The notes below the pieces were generated by a model that ran no database searches, was not told where the DNA came from, and was given only the letters and a program-made list of their open reading frames with translations. A DNA stretch of 64,000 nt from Elymus sibiricus (taxonomy: Eukaryota; Streptophyta; Magnoliopsida; Poales; Poaceae): NCBI GenBank assembly GCA_039707655.1, contig CM077671.1, forward strand, positions 302,932,509 through 302,996,508, in the 5' to 3' direction. Shown here one piece after another: positions 9,791 through 21,076 of this stretch (within the stretch, counting starts at the first letter, position 1; every line of letters starts with the position of its first letter). The translations under genes were made by a program, and so were the position numbers.

Positions 9791-11142
9791 GTTGTTGTTT
9801 TAATTCTCTCTTCGCTCATTTGTGTTATTGTGGCTTTTTAAAACTTTTTGCAGCCTGGAGATGAAAATGTAGAAGTTCGTCGGTCGGTTGGCGTTGTTCG
9901 TGTTGAAGTGAACCAGGGGGTTGTGTTGTTGCTGGTGGTCACAGTGTGAATGCTTCTGTATCAGTTGTTGTTGACAGTATAGAACCTTCTTTAGCTCAGA
10001 AATCCCACGATGCTGTTGGCCCTAGTTAGCACGAAGATGCTGATGTTGACATTGAAAGCCGCTGGAGAATAACGTTCCTTCTGATAGTGTTGCTAGTTCT
10101 CCTATTTGTCTGGCGTCCAATAATGTTCCTGACGTATTCCGAGTGGAGCCTCATGGAGCTGAGTTATCTGAGGACGTTGCGGTTGTCCGGACTGTTGAAG
10201 ATCCAGACAACGCTGATGTTGCTACAGTAGGGCAGTCCGGTGAGCCTGTGTTGGTTTCGTCGCAACCTAGCGGAGAAACTATTTTGGCTATCTCTGAAGA
10301 GCAACAGCATGAAGAATCTGACACTGAAGGCAAGTGTTTTGTTTCTAACAGTGAAGTTCAAGATTTCCTCATCTTACATCTGAACTTCATATTTTAGATA
10401 AGTGAACTTCATCTTTTATTTGTTCCTTATTTTTTTATTGCAGATGACGAACTTCCTATTGTGACACCGTCGAGCATTGATCCGGCTCTTCTCAAAAGAT
10501 ACATTGAGTTGTATGGTGCTATTACTAGGGTTTGAAGGGACAGAAAGAAGAAGTATGGCTTTTTATAAATTGTTTTGTTAATATGTATTTTCTAGTCGTA
10601 GTCTTTGCCCTTTTTCGTTCTTGTTATTTTTGTAGTATCTTATGTTTCATTTTTTTGAAAAAAACAATAATTCAGGGACATGATTGCTTTTAAAACTGAG
10701 TTGGCTGATATTACAATTGGCGAAGTTGGACAATGTTTTTGGAATAAAGGGATGCTCACTACAGGCCTTGTAAATTTCAGGGTTTCTTTGCTGGAAAATA
10801 AGTTTAAGGGATCTCCGAAGATGGTTGTCCCGTACCATATTTGTGTGAGCATGCAGAACTTTTTGTTTGTTGTTTGATTCTCTTTTCTGTTTTCGTGTGA
10901 TTGACTGTTTGCTTGAACACTGTTTCTTGTTTGGTTTTGTTTTTGCAGACAAATATTTGGAATGGTGGTAGTGTAGGCAGGAGTGTGAAATTGATGTTCT
11001 CTTCAAAAGCTGAGGAACGTGTCGATAAAAAAGATATGGTGAGTAATGTTTTTATGTGTCCAGAACCATTTTTTGAGTGTTGGTTTTATAGTGTTCTGTT
11101 TCTTGTTATTGTAATACTTTTATTTATTTATAATTTCAACAG

Positions 11143-11675
11143 GTCCTGTTTGCAACATTTGATCCGCCAGAGCAGAGGGATGGCGTTGGCCATTATTGTG
11201 TAGTTGCCTTGTATGTGAAGGAAAGTCGGTTTGAATTTCTTGACTCACTCAATGAACCTGGCAGCTCTGATGCGAACGGGATTTTTAGGAGGATGGTTAA
11301 AAATATCAAGCGTGCATGGAAAGAAGGTAGCTCAAGTTGTGATGAGCCGGTAGATCCTCCTACACTTGATGGCTTTAAGTTGAAACAGGTGGCTGTCCCA
11401 ATTCAGAAAAATGGGTATGTTCCTTGTAGCCCCACTCCCCCATACTCCTCAACTGTTATTTTATATTTTTTGTGAAACTAATGTTTTTGTTCTTTTTTGG
11501 AGGCATGATTGTGGATTCTATATGTTTCAATTCTTGCAGACTTGGAATGGCGTTCAAGTTGCTAAGTTTGGGGATGAACAGATTGGCTACATCAGAAAGG
11601 CCATGCTCTACAACTGGCTTACATTGACAGAGTGTTCCCTTGATTTAACGTCACTTTTGATATTTGCAGATAAAG
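11143..11675 (+). other. First C48 catalytic domain (within the Ulp1-like gene)
   Basis: Two exons (11143-11414 and 11503-11675) join in phase. Catalytic His is in GHYCVVAL (codon 11191-11193), Asp 17 residues later in FEFLDSLN (11242-11244), the oxyanion Gln in PIQKNG, and the nucleophile Cys in HDCGFYMF (11510-11512), six residues after the Gln. The 17- and 6-residue spacings are those of Ulp1 peptidases. No stop falls inside the domain, so this half is intact at sequence level. Confidence 0.75.
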
Positions 11676-11794
11676 GTTGTGTTAGTGAACTGCTTTATTT
11701 CCCTTATTTATTTTGTCTACTGATTGCTTCCGCTTCTTAAGGTTTTTATTTATTAGTGTGCTAGTGAAATGCATGTTTTTGACAGTGGATGGCT

Positions 11795-11960
11795 ACGTAT
11801 TGTTGTGTAAGTGAGCTGCATTGTTGTAGTGAAGTGAACTGCATTTTTCGGGGCAAGTGGGCTGAATTGTTCTAGACAAGTGGGCTGCATTGTTCTAGAC
11901 AAGTGGGTTGCAGTGTTCTAGACAAGTGGGCTTCATTATGTTCTTTACTGAACTACATTT
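11795..11960 (+). repeat. Short minisatellite, ~26-bp unit
   Basis: GACAAGTGGGCTGCATTGTTCTA-type units are repeated about four times (near 11,850, 11,874, 11,900 and 11,926), flanked by more AACTGCA-type copies. The block sits between the exons ending at 11675 and starting at 12042, as expected for an intron. Confidence 0.6.
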
Positions 11961-12538
11961 TCTTATATTACTGAGCTGCATTTAATGATTTTGCTTTTGT
12001 ATTTGGGCTGAGTGTTCCCATGTTTTTCCCCTCGTTATCAGGTTTTGATGTAGGTCTACATGGAGGCTGTACATCGCTGTTTGAGTCCTAGGGTTCTGAT
12101 GCAGTTATGCAGGATTGTGCCATTGTAATCTCTCCAGAGAATTCTGGTTCTTTGGCAACCGGACCTGATGGTGGAAAGGTTGCTCCACCTGGCTCTTCAC
12201 ATGAGCTATTTGAAATTGATGATGATGATTTTGTTACGCCTGTGCCACGCGTCACTAGGAGTAGGAGTGCAGCAATCAACCGTCACCCCATTGATGAGGC
12301 TCAAGTATTTTCGAACAAGAGGGCGGGAGAGAGGGCTTTTAAGTTGAGAGACTCTTTAGAGAAATTGCGGCCTCGGAGGTTCAAATATATTGATGATGCG
12401 AGGAAAATAAAGGATCTCGTTCTTAGCCAAGATTTTGTAACCAAATACAAAGAGTAAGTTTTATGTGTGTGCCCTTCATCCTTTTGGATGTTTTCTTTTG
12501 AACTTTATTTTAATCCCATCTGTGTATCTTTACCGCAG

Positions 12539-14145
12539 TGACGCGCTCTTGATGGTGAATGATCTTTTTGGTGATGTTGAATCAGTCAAAGTTGACTATA
12601 TCTTTAAAACATTTGGCAAAGGAGCTTGCATGGACTCGTATCTCATGGATTATGTCATCAAGTACTGGAAGCAAGATCCTGAAATGAGTTTAGTTTATCG
12701 TTCTGGTGAACGTGTGGTACTTTCACCTCTATTTATCATGGTAAATGTGTCTGTTGTCATGTTTTTTTTGCTTTGGTGCATTTTTTCTATTGTACTGAAT
12801 TTTTTATGTCCATGCGTGCATGCATCTTTATTATTTTTTCATGTCCCATTTGTTCTTTTTCTGTGCAGTATGTTCTTCAAATGGAAGCCACGGTGAAGAA
12901 AAATGCTGAAGGATACCCTTTGTTGCCGGTTGTGCATAGCCCATTTTTGTTAGAACATGTGGTTACTCAGTTCAAGGTTTTTGCTTGCGATGAAAACCTA
13001 TTGGACGCAAAACTAGTAAGGCCATTGTTTCCATCATTTCTTCTTCTTTATTGCATTTCTTTTATATTTATTTGAAGTTGTGTTCCTAATGCTATGTTCG
13101 AGTGAACTTCATTTTCATTTGTTTTTTGATGCGACAGATTTTGATGCCGCATTCCAAAGATGGACATTACACCCTATACACGATGAACCGTCATCGCAAG
13201 ACCATTGATATCCATGACACCAGGAGGTACACTGGCCATGCTGATTACACGACAAAGTGGTGAAGGAGCGACTATCACTCAGATTGCACTGAAATGGTAT
13301 GTCATGTTTTTCTCATTATGGTTTACAGCAAATCTGCGTTTTACTTGCTGTGCTTCAAGCGTTTACTGGTTTTTGCTATACATTTTAGCCAACTGCAAAG
13401 CTTGTATTTCTCCTACTGCATATTTTTACAAACCGCAAAGTGACTACATTGATAGTACATACTGTACCACACTTCTTAATACAGTGCACTGCAACATCAG
13501 TTATCTAGAACTGCATTTATCCCACCGCCAAACGTGGGTAAAAGAGTGATAAAACGATGAACTGTCGTGCATTAGAAGAGGGACCGTCTAGACGTTGTGA
13601 AGTACTTATAGTTGCATCGTCTGATAGTTATAACTTATTCATATAACCTCTTTGTTTTTGTTATACCTTTTTGTTTATTGATTTGTGACGTGTTTTTTCT
13701 TTACTTTGTGCTTCCTTTTCCCCTCTTGCTAGATGAGGAGGATGACTCTACTGATGAAGAGTATGTATGGTGAAAAGTTATACACCTCTAAGGAGCACCC
13801 TGACTGGGTTAAATTGGCAGAGAAGCCCTATTACCCGTTTCTGGCAGAGCAGGGGAAAAATGAGTGTGGAATTTATGCTCTGAGGTTGTCGCAGTTGTAT
13901 GACGGCGTGCTTATAGTTGAAAGAATTGTGAAATCCGACGTAATACTTTCTGTGCTTCTCCTTCTTTGTTACTGTTTTTTTTATGTTTTCATTTTTCGTT
14001 TTTCATCACAACCTTTTAATCACTTATCACCATTTTTTAATTTTTTCAGCCTGCTGTTGAAGATTGGAAGGCGGAGTACATTTTCCAGCTGTTGTTCAAT
14101 CCTTTGAACATGTTGTATTATAGAGAGATGCCCGCTGAGCTATGA
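12539..14145 (+). other. Second C48 catalytic domain (within the Ulp1-like gene)
   Basis: Exons 12539-12740, 12869-13015, 13138-13296, 13733-13940 and 14050-14145 encode a second, different C48 domain. The catalytic His is in KDGHYTLYTM (13165-13167), Asp again 17 residues on in IDIHDTRRY (13216-13218), and Cys in EQGKNECGIYALRL (13865-13867) with a Gln five residues before it. One TGA at 13261-13263 lies between the Asp and the Cys. The frame ends with a natural TGA at 14143-14145. The sequence is clearly diverged from the first domain, so this is not a recent duplication. Confidence 0.7.
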
Positions 14146-14504
14146 GATCTGATTGAAAGCCTTGGGCTTACTTCCCTGTCGCAGTCGCGGTTGCAGTAGC
14201 AGTCTTATATGCAGTCACAGTCAATTGGCTTGCCTAAAAAAAACAAAGTAATAGTCATTTGCATAGTCTGGTTACAGCCTTTGGTTTGGACGAGAGGTAG
14301 GTTTATATGGTGTGTATTCTGTGTTGGTTATAGCCTTTGTATTCTGTACATTCTATTCTGGCATTCATGTGTATAACTGAACTGCAAAATGGCTGAGTTC
14401 TTTTTCAACACAACTTTATTCTTTTTCATTTCCTTTATTTTTATCGAGTGTTTTTGCATTATTGCTGTTACTACGCCTCTGGGTTTGTGTGCCTGTTTGG
14501 GGTT
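14146..14504. other. 3' flank of the Ulp1-like gene
   Basis: The stretch is AT-rich with A-runs (CTAAAAAAAAC near 14,235) that could serve polyadenylation and one more AACTGCA motif near 14,380. I see no gene. The tandem array begins abruptly at its right edge. Confidence 0.4.
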
Positions 14505-17069
14505 GGAAAACAGAATAAACGCACTACGCCTGTCAACCAAGCGCACTGCGTGTGTTAGCGCGAGGCCGAGCCGGGGGTGGGGAGGGGGACCCACCCTACC
14601 CACCCCCGACGAGGCCGAGCCAGGAACGAGCCGAAGCAGGCGACGTCGCGGCGTGCCACGGCGTCGCATGCTTTAGCGAGTCCGTCACACCCCGTGACCC
14701 CACTATATATCTTAGGGGTGTCGGGGGGGTTGCGGTTGTTCCGGGGGGAAACAGAATAAACGCATTGCGCTTATCAACCAAGCGCACTGCGTGCGTTAGC
14801 GCGAGGCCGAGCCGGGGGTGGGGAGGGGAGGTCTGGACCCCCCTACCCACCCCCGGCGAGGCCGAGCCAGGAACGAGCCGGAGCAGGCGATGGCACGGCA
14901 TGCCGCGGCGTCGCTTGCTCCGGCGAGTCCGTCACACCCCGTGACCTCACTATCAATCTTAGGGGTCTCGGGGGGAGGGGGTTGCGGTTGTCCCGGGGGG
15001 AAACAGAATAAACGCACTGCGGCTGTCAACCAAGCGCACTGCGTGCGTTAGCACGAGCCCGAGATGGGGGCGGGTAGGGGGGCCCCTACCCACCCCCGGC
15101 GAGGCCGAGCCAGGAACGAGCCGGAGCAGGCGACGGCGTGGCATGCCGCGGTGTCGCATGCTCCGGCGAGTCCGTCACACCCCGTGACCTCACTATCAAT
15201 CTTAGGGGTGTCGGGGGGGAGGGGGGTTGCGGTTGTCCCGGGGGGAAACAGAATAAACGCAATGCGCCTGTCAACCAAGCGCACTGCGTGCATTAGCACG
15301 AGGCCGAGATGGGGGTGGGTAGGGGGCCCCCCTACCCACCCCCGGCGAGCTGATCCAGGAACGAGCCGGAGTAGGCGACGGCGCGGCGTGCCATGGCGTC
15401 GCATGCTCCGGCGAGTCCGTCACACCCTGTGACCCCACTATCTATCTTAGGGGTGTCGGAGGGGTGCGGTTGTTCCGGGGGGGAAACAGAATAAACGCAC
15501 TGCGCCTGTCAACCAAGCGCACTACGTGCGTTAGCGCGAGGCCGAGTCGGGTGTGGGGAGGGGGGGTCTGGACCCCCTACCCACCCCCGGTGAGGCCGAG
15601 CTAGGAACGAGCCGGAGCAGGCGACGGCGCGGCGTGCCACGGCGTCGCATGCTCCGGCGAGTCCGTCACACCCCGTGACCTCACTATCTATCTTAGGGGT
15701 GTCGGGGGGGTTGTGGTTGTTCCGGCAGGAAACAGAATAAACGCACTGCGCCTGTCAACCAAGCGCACTGCGTGCGTTAGCTCGAGGTCGAGCCGGGGGT
15801 GGGGAGGGGGGGTCTGGACCCCCCTACCCACCCCCGGCGAGGCCAAGCTAGGAATGAGCCGGAGCAGGCGACGGCTCGGCGTGCCGCGGCGTCGCATGCT
15901 CCGGCGAGTCCGTCAAACCCCGTGACCGCACTATCTATCTTAGGGGTGTCGGGGGGTGTTGCGGTTGTTCCGGGGGGAAACAGAATAAACGCACTACGCC
16001 TGTCAACCAAGCGCACTGCGTGCATTAGCATGAGGCCGAGCCGGGGGTGGGGTGTGGGGTCTGGACCCCCCCCTAGCCACCCCCGGTGAGGCCGAGCCAG
16101 GAACGAGCCGGAGCAGGCGACGGCGCGGCGTGTCGCGACGTCGCATGCTCCAGCGAGTCCGTCACACCCCGTGTACCCACTATCTATCTTAGGGGTGTCG
16201 GGAGGTTGCGGTTGTTCCGGGGGGTACAGAATAAATGCAATGCGCCTGTCAACAAAGCGCACTGCGTGCGTTAGACCGAGGCCGAGCCGGGGGTGGGAAG
16301 GGGGGTCTGGACCCCCACCCCCCTACCCACCCCCGGCGAAGCCGAGCCAGGAACAAGCCGAAGCAGGCGACGGCACGGGGTGCCACGGCGTAGCATTCTC
16401 TAGCGAGTCCGTCACACCCGGTGACCCCACTATTTATCTTAGGGGTGTCGGGGGGGTTGCGGTTGTTCCGGGGGGAACAAAATAAATGCACTGCACCTGT
16501 CAGCCAAGCGCACTGCGTGCGTTAGCGCGATGACGAGCCGAGGGTGCGGAGGGGGTCTGGACCCCCCTACCCACCCCCGGCGAGGCCGAGCTAGGAACAA
16601 GCCAGAGTAGGCGACGGTGCAGCGTGCCACGGCGTCGCATGCTCCGGCGAGTCCGTCACGCCCCGCGACCCCACTATCTATCTTAGGGGTGTCGGGGGTG
16701 TTGCGGTTGTTTCGGGGGGGGGGGGAAACAGAATAAACGCACTGCGCCTGTCAACCAAGCGCCCTGCGTGCGTTAGCGCGAGGCCGAGACAAGGATGGGG
16801 AGGGGCGTCTGGACCCCCCTACCCACCCCCGGCGAGACCGAGCCAAGAACGAGCCGGAGCAGGCGATGGCGCAGCGTGCCGCGGTGTCGCATGCTCCGGC
16901 GAGTCCGTCACACCCCGTGACCCCACTATCTATCTTATGGGTGTCGGGGGGTTGCGGTTGTTCCGGGGGGAAACAGAATAAACGCACTGCGCCTGTCAAC
17001 CAAGCGCACTGCGTGCGTTAGCGCGAGGCCGAGCCGGGGGTGGGGAGGCGGGGTCTGGACCCCCCTACC
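14505..17069 (+). repeat. ~245-bp G-rich tandem array, left part
   Basis: The landmark CAGAATAAAC (with small variants) recurs at 14511, 14752, 15004, 15249, 15487, 15733, 15981, 16227, 16478, 16729 and 16974, giving units of 238-252 bp. Each unit also has TGTCAACCAAGCGCACTGCG, a G-rich/C-rich palindrome, CGAGCCAGGAACGAGCCGG, GCATGCTCCGGCGAGTCCG and CTATCTTAGGGGTGTCGG. Copies differ by scattered substitutions. Long frames in it on either strand reflect GC content, not genes. The last unit is cut by the retrotransposon at 17070 and resumes at 23433. Confidence 0.9.
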
Positions 17070-17925
17070 TGTCGGATTTCGGGCTCCGCAAAACCCTAAG
17101 AAGTTCGAACCCAGGGGCATGTGTGAAGATCCCCAATTGCTTCACCCCCTCCAAGCCCACAACACGATACCCCGCTCGATGGCGAGGAAGAAGATAGCAT
17201 ACAAGAGTTTACCTAGGTTCGGGCCGCTGCGAAGCGTAATACCCTACTCCTGCCTTTGGTGGATTGCCTCACGAGGAGGTTTATGGATGAACTAGTACAG
17301 TGGTGAATTGCCTCGTGGTGAGTTTGCAGGTAGTTGTGTTCTCGTCGGTCCCCTTCTACAGAGCAGCCTAGCCTTTACTTATAGCGGCCCGGGTCCTCTT
17401 CCCATGTCACAATGGCAGGAAGGGATCCCACAATGGCCAAATTCGAAGGGGGACAGGAGGTACACCCTATCCTGACGAAAGGTGGTCTTCGCCTGCAAAG
17501 TAGTCGACGGTGATGCAGAGGTGGGCTAGGTGATGACGTCCGTCCTGCGGGGCTTGGGGTCTTGGTCTTGTTGCACCGAAGTGGAAACCTTTGGGGGCGC
17601 TTTGGGAACCTGCGCTCGTCCTTGTCTCGTTTGCACCAAAGAGGAAAGTGTCCCCTCTGGCGCGCTGGCGCCCGCCTGGCCTGGCAGGCGTCACCCTTGG
17701 CCTCCTGAGGTCGTGCGTTGCATTGAAGTCTCCGCCGCTCGGAAGGAGGTCTGGGGAGACCTACCTCCCCGCGGGTCTTGGCGCTGCTTCTCGCGCGAGT
17801 TCGGGGCCTCGCGAGGGCCTTGTGTTGAGTGAGGCTGCACCGGGCCATACCTGGCCGTTGAGGTGAGACACGCCTTGGGCCGGAGGCAGGCAAGTGTGCG
17901 TACCCCCGTTCCCACGACGCCAACA
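17070..17925 (-). repeat. 3' LTR of the pol-less Tat element
   Basis: It starts TGTCGGATTTCGGGCTCCGC and ends ACGCCAACA. The neighbouring GTAGCCCCCGGGCCC reads on the minus strand as a purine-rich tract, the expected plus-strand primer next to a 3' LTR. Confidence 0.85.
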
Positions 17926-18434
17926 GTAGCCCCCGGGCCCTAGGCGTGCTCGGGTTAGCTTCTCGGTGAAGCCATGGAGGATGGCCAGAAGCGCCGCGGG
18001 CCCCAACGCCTGCGGGCCCATCTTGACGCGTGGCACTCGACGAGACGTGGGCGTCCCAGCTCCCCGAAGACGTCGGGAACCGCCCTGAGCTGAGCTAACG
18101 TGAAGCCCGCGTGCCTCCTCGGCCATCATTGCCTCCCTTGAATGAGGCTGTCCCTTTGCGTCCTCCCCCCACCCTCGGGCCACGCGGATGTGACCCAACG
18201 GGAGCAGAGGAAGCGACGTGAGGCAGGGCTGCACGCCGATCGAGTCTGGCACGCGTCGCCAGAGAAGTGCATGGCGACTCCACTTCCCACGACACCGCCC
18301 CCCCCCCCCCCCCCGGCAGCGGTTGCGCCTACAAAACCCGCCCCACCCGGGGGGTCCTGCCATCTTGACGGGTCCTCCCACTTTTCCTCCTTCAAAGTTA
18401 TCTTCCCTGTCCTCCTCCTTTCCTTTGATCCTCC

Positions 18435-19299
18435 ATGGCGTCCGGCGGAAGTGCGGCAGGTGCGGGGAAGCGCCCGGGGTCTCCGGCTCCACCGGCGGCC
18501 CCCGGAGGCAGCGGCGGGGGACCCTCTAGGCCAGCCCAAGCTCGCCGGTGTTGGGCCATTATCGATGAGTAAGTGTCTTGTCCCCCTCCTCCATTACTCA
18601 CAATCGCACCTGCCGTGCCGGTCTTGATCGCCCCCTCATCCCAGCGCGCACAAGCCCAAGAGGTACAGGCTCGACGAGCTCGAGGAGGAGGCGGACGCGC
18701 TAAGGGCCCAGCTGGCGGGCGCTGAGGCTGCCCTCCAGGCTGCGCTCAGGGGCGAGGCAGAGACCCGGGCGGAGCTGGCATCACTCCAGACCCAGGTCAA
18801 AGGGGCTGTCAATGCCACGCAGGACGCCCAGGACGAGGCGGCCCACGCGAAGATGCTGGAGGCGCAGCACGCCAAGCAGTATCGGGACATCGCCCACCAC
18901 ACGGTCGGCGCGGTGAGCCGGTTTGTCAGGGAGGCCCCCGCGCTACCGTGCGCGCACGGTGACGGGGGCTACCTCAACTTCTTCGACAAGGTGGTGGAGG
19001 TGCTGGAAACCGGCGTCTCCCAGGTTGACGAGGACAATGTGTCCAGCGCGTGCGACATCCTGGACCTCGCGCTGTCACGCGTCTTCTCCAACCTTCACCG
19101 CCTCGTCCCGGAGCTCGGCCTCCTCCGCGTCATGGAGCCGGTGCCCAAGGAGCTCCAGAGGCCACCCAGGGACGAGATACGCCCACACGTGGAGTCCTTG
19201 GTGGAGCGGTTCGTCCAAGAGCCTCTCTCTGATGAGGATGACGACTCCAGCGCCACGGCGGGTGACGGCCTGGACGGCGATAGCGGCTCCTCCTCCTAG
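18435..19299 (+). CDS. Extra ORF (aORF) of the Tat element, coiled-coil protein
   Basis: Tat-lineage gypsy elements often carry an additional ORF antisense to gag-pol beside the 3' LTR, function unknown. Here exon 1 (18435-18568) and exon 2 (18645-19299) join in phase across GTAAGTG and CCAG borders, giving 262 residues without a stop. The N-terminus is Gly/Pro/Ala-rich. About residues 52-110 form a heptad-like Ala/Leu/Glu coiled coil (EEEADALRAQLAGAEAAL and on). A conserved-looking C-terminal part (VGAVSRFVREAP, FDKVVEVLETGVSQVDEDN) and an acidic Ser-rich tail follow. The PF04195-like N-terminal domain of the fuller aORF in the next element is missing. It is one of the few unbroken frames among the retroelements. 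Confidence 0.6.
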
Positions 19300-19949
19300 A
19301 CCTCTCCTGTTCTCTTTTCACAGTCCCTGTCATGTCAAGCAACACCAGGCCCCTGGGGTTGTTAACTTTTGAGTTTTTACCTTCGTCTTCCTCCTCCTTC
19401 TTTGAGCCATCGATTGTTTGTTTTGTGTGGCGCGACCCCGCGTCTCCCGCGAGGCCTCGTGTTATTGTCGATGCGCCCCGGCACCCCTCGAGAGGTCCGC
19501 GAGGGTATCACATTAGGACCGGCAATGGCATCCGGTTGGGCCCTCACGGGGCGGGCCCTCCTGAGGGGGAGCGCGCCGCCCCTGAGGTCAGACCCTTAGC
19601 CACGTCGCCTAGAGTGGCCGGACTCCTTCCCTCGCGCCCCCCTTCTTTGCTCCTGAACCCACAAGAATCCTGATGGGGTTATGTAGCTGACTGTAGCGCC
19701 TGTATTTTTGCGTTAGCGCTCATGCCTCTTGCCTGGCATTCGGGCTATCATCTGTTTAGAAGGTGTTGCCCTTATTCGGCGGGCGTACTTAGCTTATCGA
19801 GTCGTGATGAGCTCGAATGTCGTGCGGCGTAGGCGGAGCGTCCAGGGGAGTCGAGGATCCCGCCAGGGAGGGCTTCTTCCTTGCTTGCGGGGTGGTCTGG
19901 GAACCCTTTCGGCACTCTACGTCAACGAGGCCCGATCCTGAGCAGACCT

Positions 19950-20500
19950 CGACACCGCTGGGGCGTCCGAACCACCAGGACGAGACCAACGGGGCGAGGG
20001 CTCGGCCACAATTGGGGCGTCCGGATCACCAGGACGAGACCACGGGCCGCGGAGCTACACGATCGGTGAGGTCCCCGAGGCGCATTGCCTGGGAACCCCC
20101 CCTTTGATGCTCAAGCGGCGCTCAGCGTCTGCAGGGCCCGATCCCGTGCATGCCCCGCCACCGTTGGGGCGTCCGGATCACCAGGACGAGACCAAAGTGG
20201 GCAGGGCCTCGATCTCCATTGGGGCGTCCAGATCACCAGGACGAGACCAATAGCCAGCGAGTAGCCACGCAATCAGTGAGGCTCCAGAGGCGCAATGCTC
20301 AGGAGCCCCCCTTTGACGCTCAAGCGGTTCCCGTACCTTTCCGCCGGTTGCTGCTCCGGGAGCAGACCTCGACCACCGCTGGGGCGTCCGGATCACCAGG
20401 ACGAGACCAACGGGGTAAGGCCTCGGCAACAATTGGGGCGTCCGGATCACCAGGACGAGACCAAAGTTCCCGAGGTTCTGTGATGTTGCGCTGGGCGGCG
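19950..20500 (+). repeat. Higher-order tandem repeat inside the Tat element
   Basis: The core TTGGGGCGTCCGGATCACCA plus GGACGAGACC occurs six times, at about 19,957, 20,012, 20,162, 20,217, 20,378 and 20,431. The copies form three pairs: about 55 bp within a pair and 205-216 bp between pairs. Each core can fold on GTCC...GGAC. Tat elements often carry tandem repeats in the 3' untranslated part, and these can seed satellites. Confidence 0.8.
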
Positions 20501-21076
20501 GCCGGAGCCCCCGAGCGGGAGTTGACCGCCAAAAAATGCGTGCCTTCGAGGCAGCAGGTCCTTGCCGGCCTGCTCCGAAGGGCCACGAGGGGAGGCCAAG
20601 GCGCATGGGCCTCGGCAAGGTGCCAATCAAAAAGAAAACAGACTGCAAGGCCAGAAAAAGGAATCGCGAAGAGAGAAAAGTTCCCGCCCCATTTTTCAAA
20701 TCGAGTTACGAAATCTTCAACTTCCTTTCAAAAAGTGGCAATCCAAACACAAAAAGAAGCAAGCAACAGCCGCGTCCAGCACCTAGGCTAGTCTTCGCCT
20801 TCGTCTTCCCCCAGCACGGAGCGTAGGGCATCCACGTTGCGTGGGCATAGCCATTGGAGGGCAGTGTTGTCCGCCAGCGCGGAGCATGGGGCTTCCACTT
20901 GCGCGTGGGATGGAACCCCTCCTCGTCCTCGGGGGGCTCCGGGCGTATACAGCCCACTCATTATTACGTGAGAGTGTCACGGCCGAAGATAGCTGGGCAA
21001 GCCCCTAGGTGCACGGCCTAGGGGCTCCCAACCCTGTTAAGAACGATCCCACGCATTTCTGCGCAGTTGCGTGCCT

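Larger units (their letters stand above)
5891..14145 (+). pseudogene. Ulp1-like (C48) protease gene with two catalytic domains, decayed
   Basis: Ulp1-type peptidases cleave SUMO-like modifiers; in grasses C48 domains with a long N-terminal region form a large, partly transposon-borne family. Exons I can place: 5891-5927, 6087-6239, 6784-7363, 7472-8355, 8469-8996, 9078-9131, about 9,330-9,429, 9854-10,330, 10444 to about 10,553, 10676-10843, 10949-11038, 11143-11414, 11503-11675, 12042-12454, 12539-12740, 12869-13015, 13138-13296, 13733-13940 and 14050-14145. Nearly all have GT/AG borders in matching phase. The N-terminus is acidic and Lys-rich. Exon 7472-8355 holds the conserved grass module (KTVRLSLPTVCKVAALLKE and following). 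Two C48 domains follow. Seven in-frame stops and at least three indels interrupt the frame, so as it stands it cannot make the full protein. It may be two fused or overlapping gene copies; one transcript is my preferred reading because of splice phase. Confidence 0.6.

Noticed and set aside
14505..17069. Many long open frames on both strands in the tandem array
   Set aside because: They follow the ~245-bp repeat and its high GC content, show no domain, and occur on both strands at once.
17090..17115. tRNA-like B box (GGTTCGAAC on the minus strand) in the Tat LTR
   Set aside because: No A box, no cloverleaf and no T-run at a suitable distance.
20150..20791. 213-codon plus-strand frame in the pol-less Tat element
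   Set aside because: It is a translation of the repeated GGGGCGTCCGGATCACC block and has no family resemblance.
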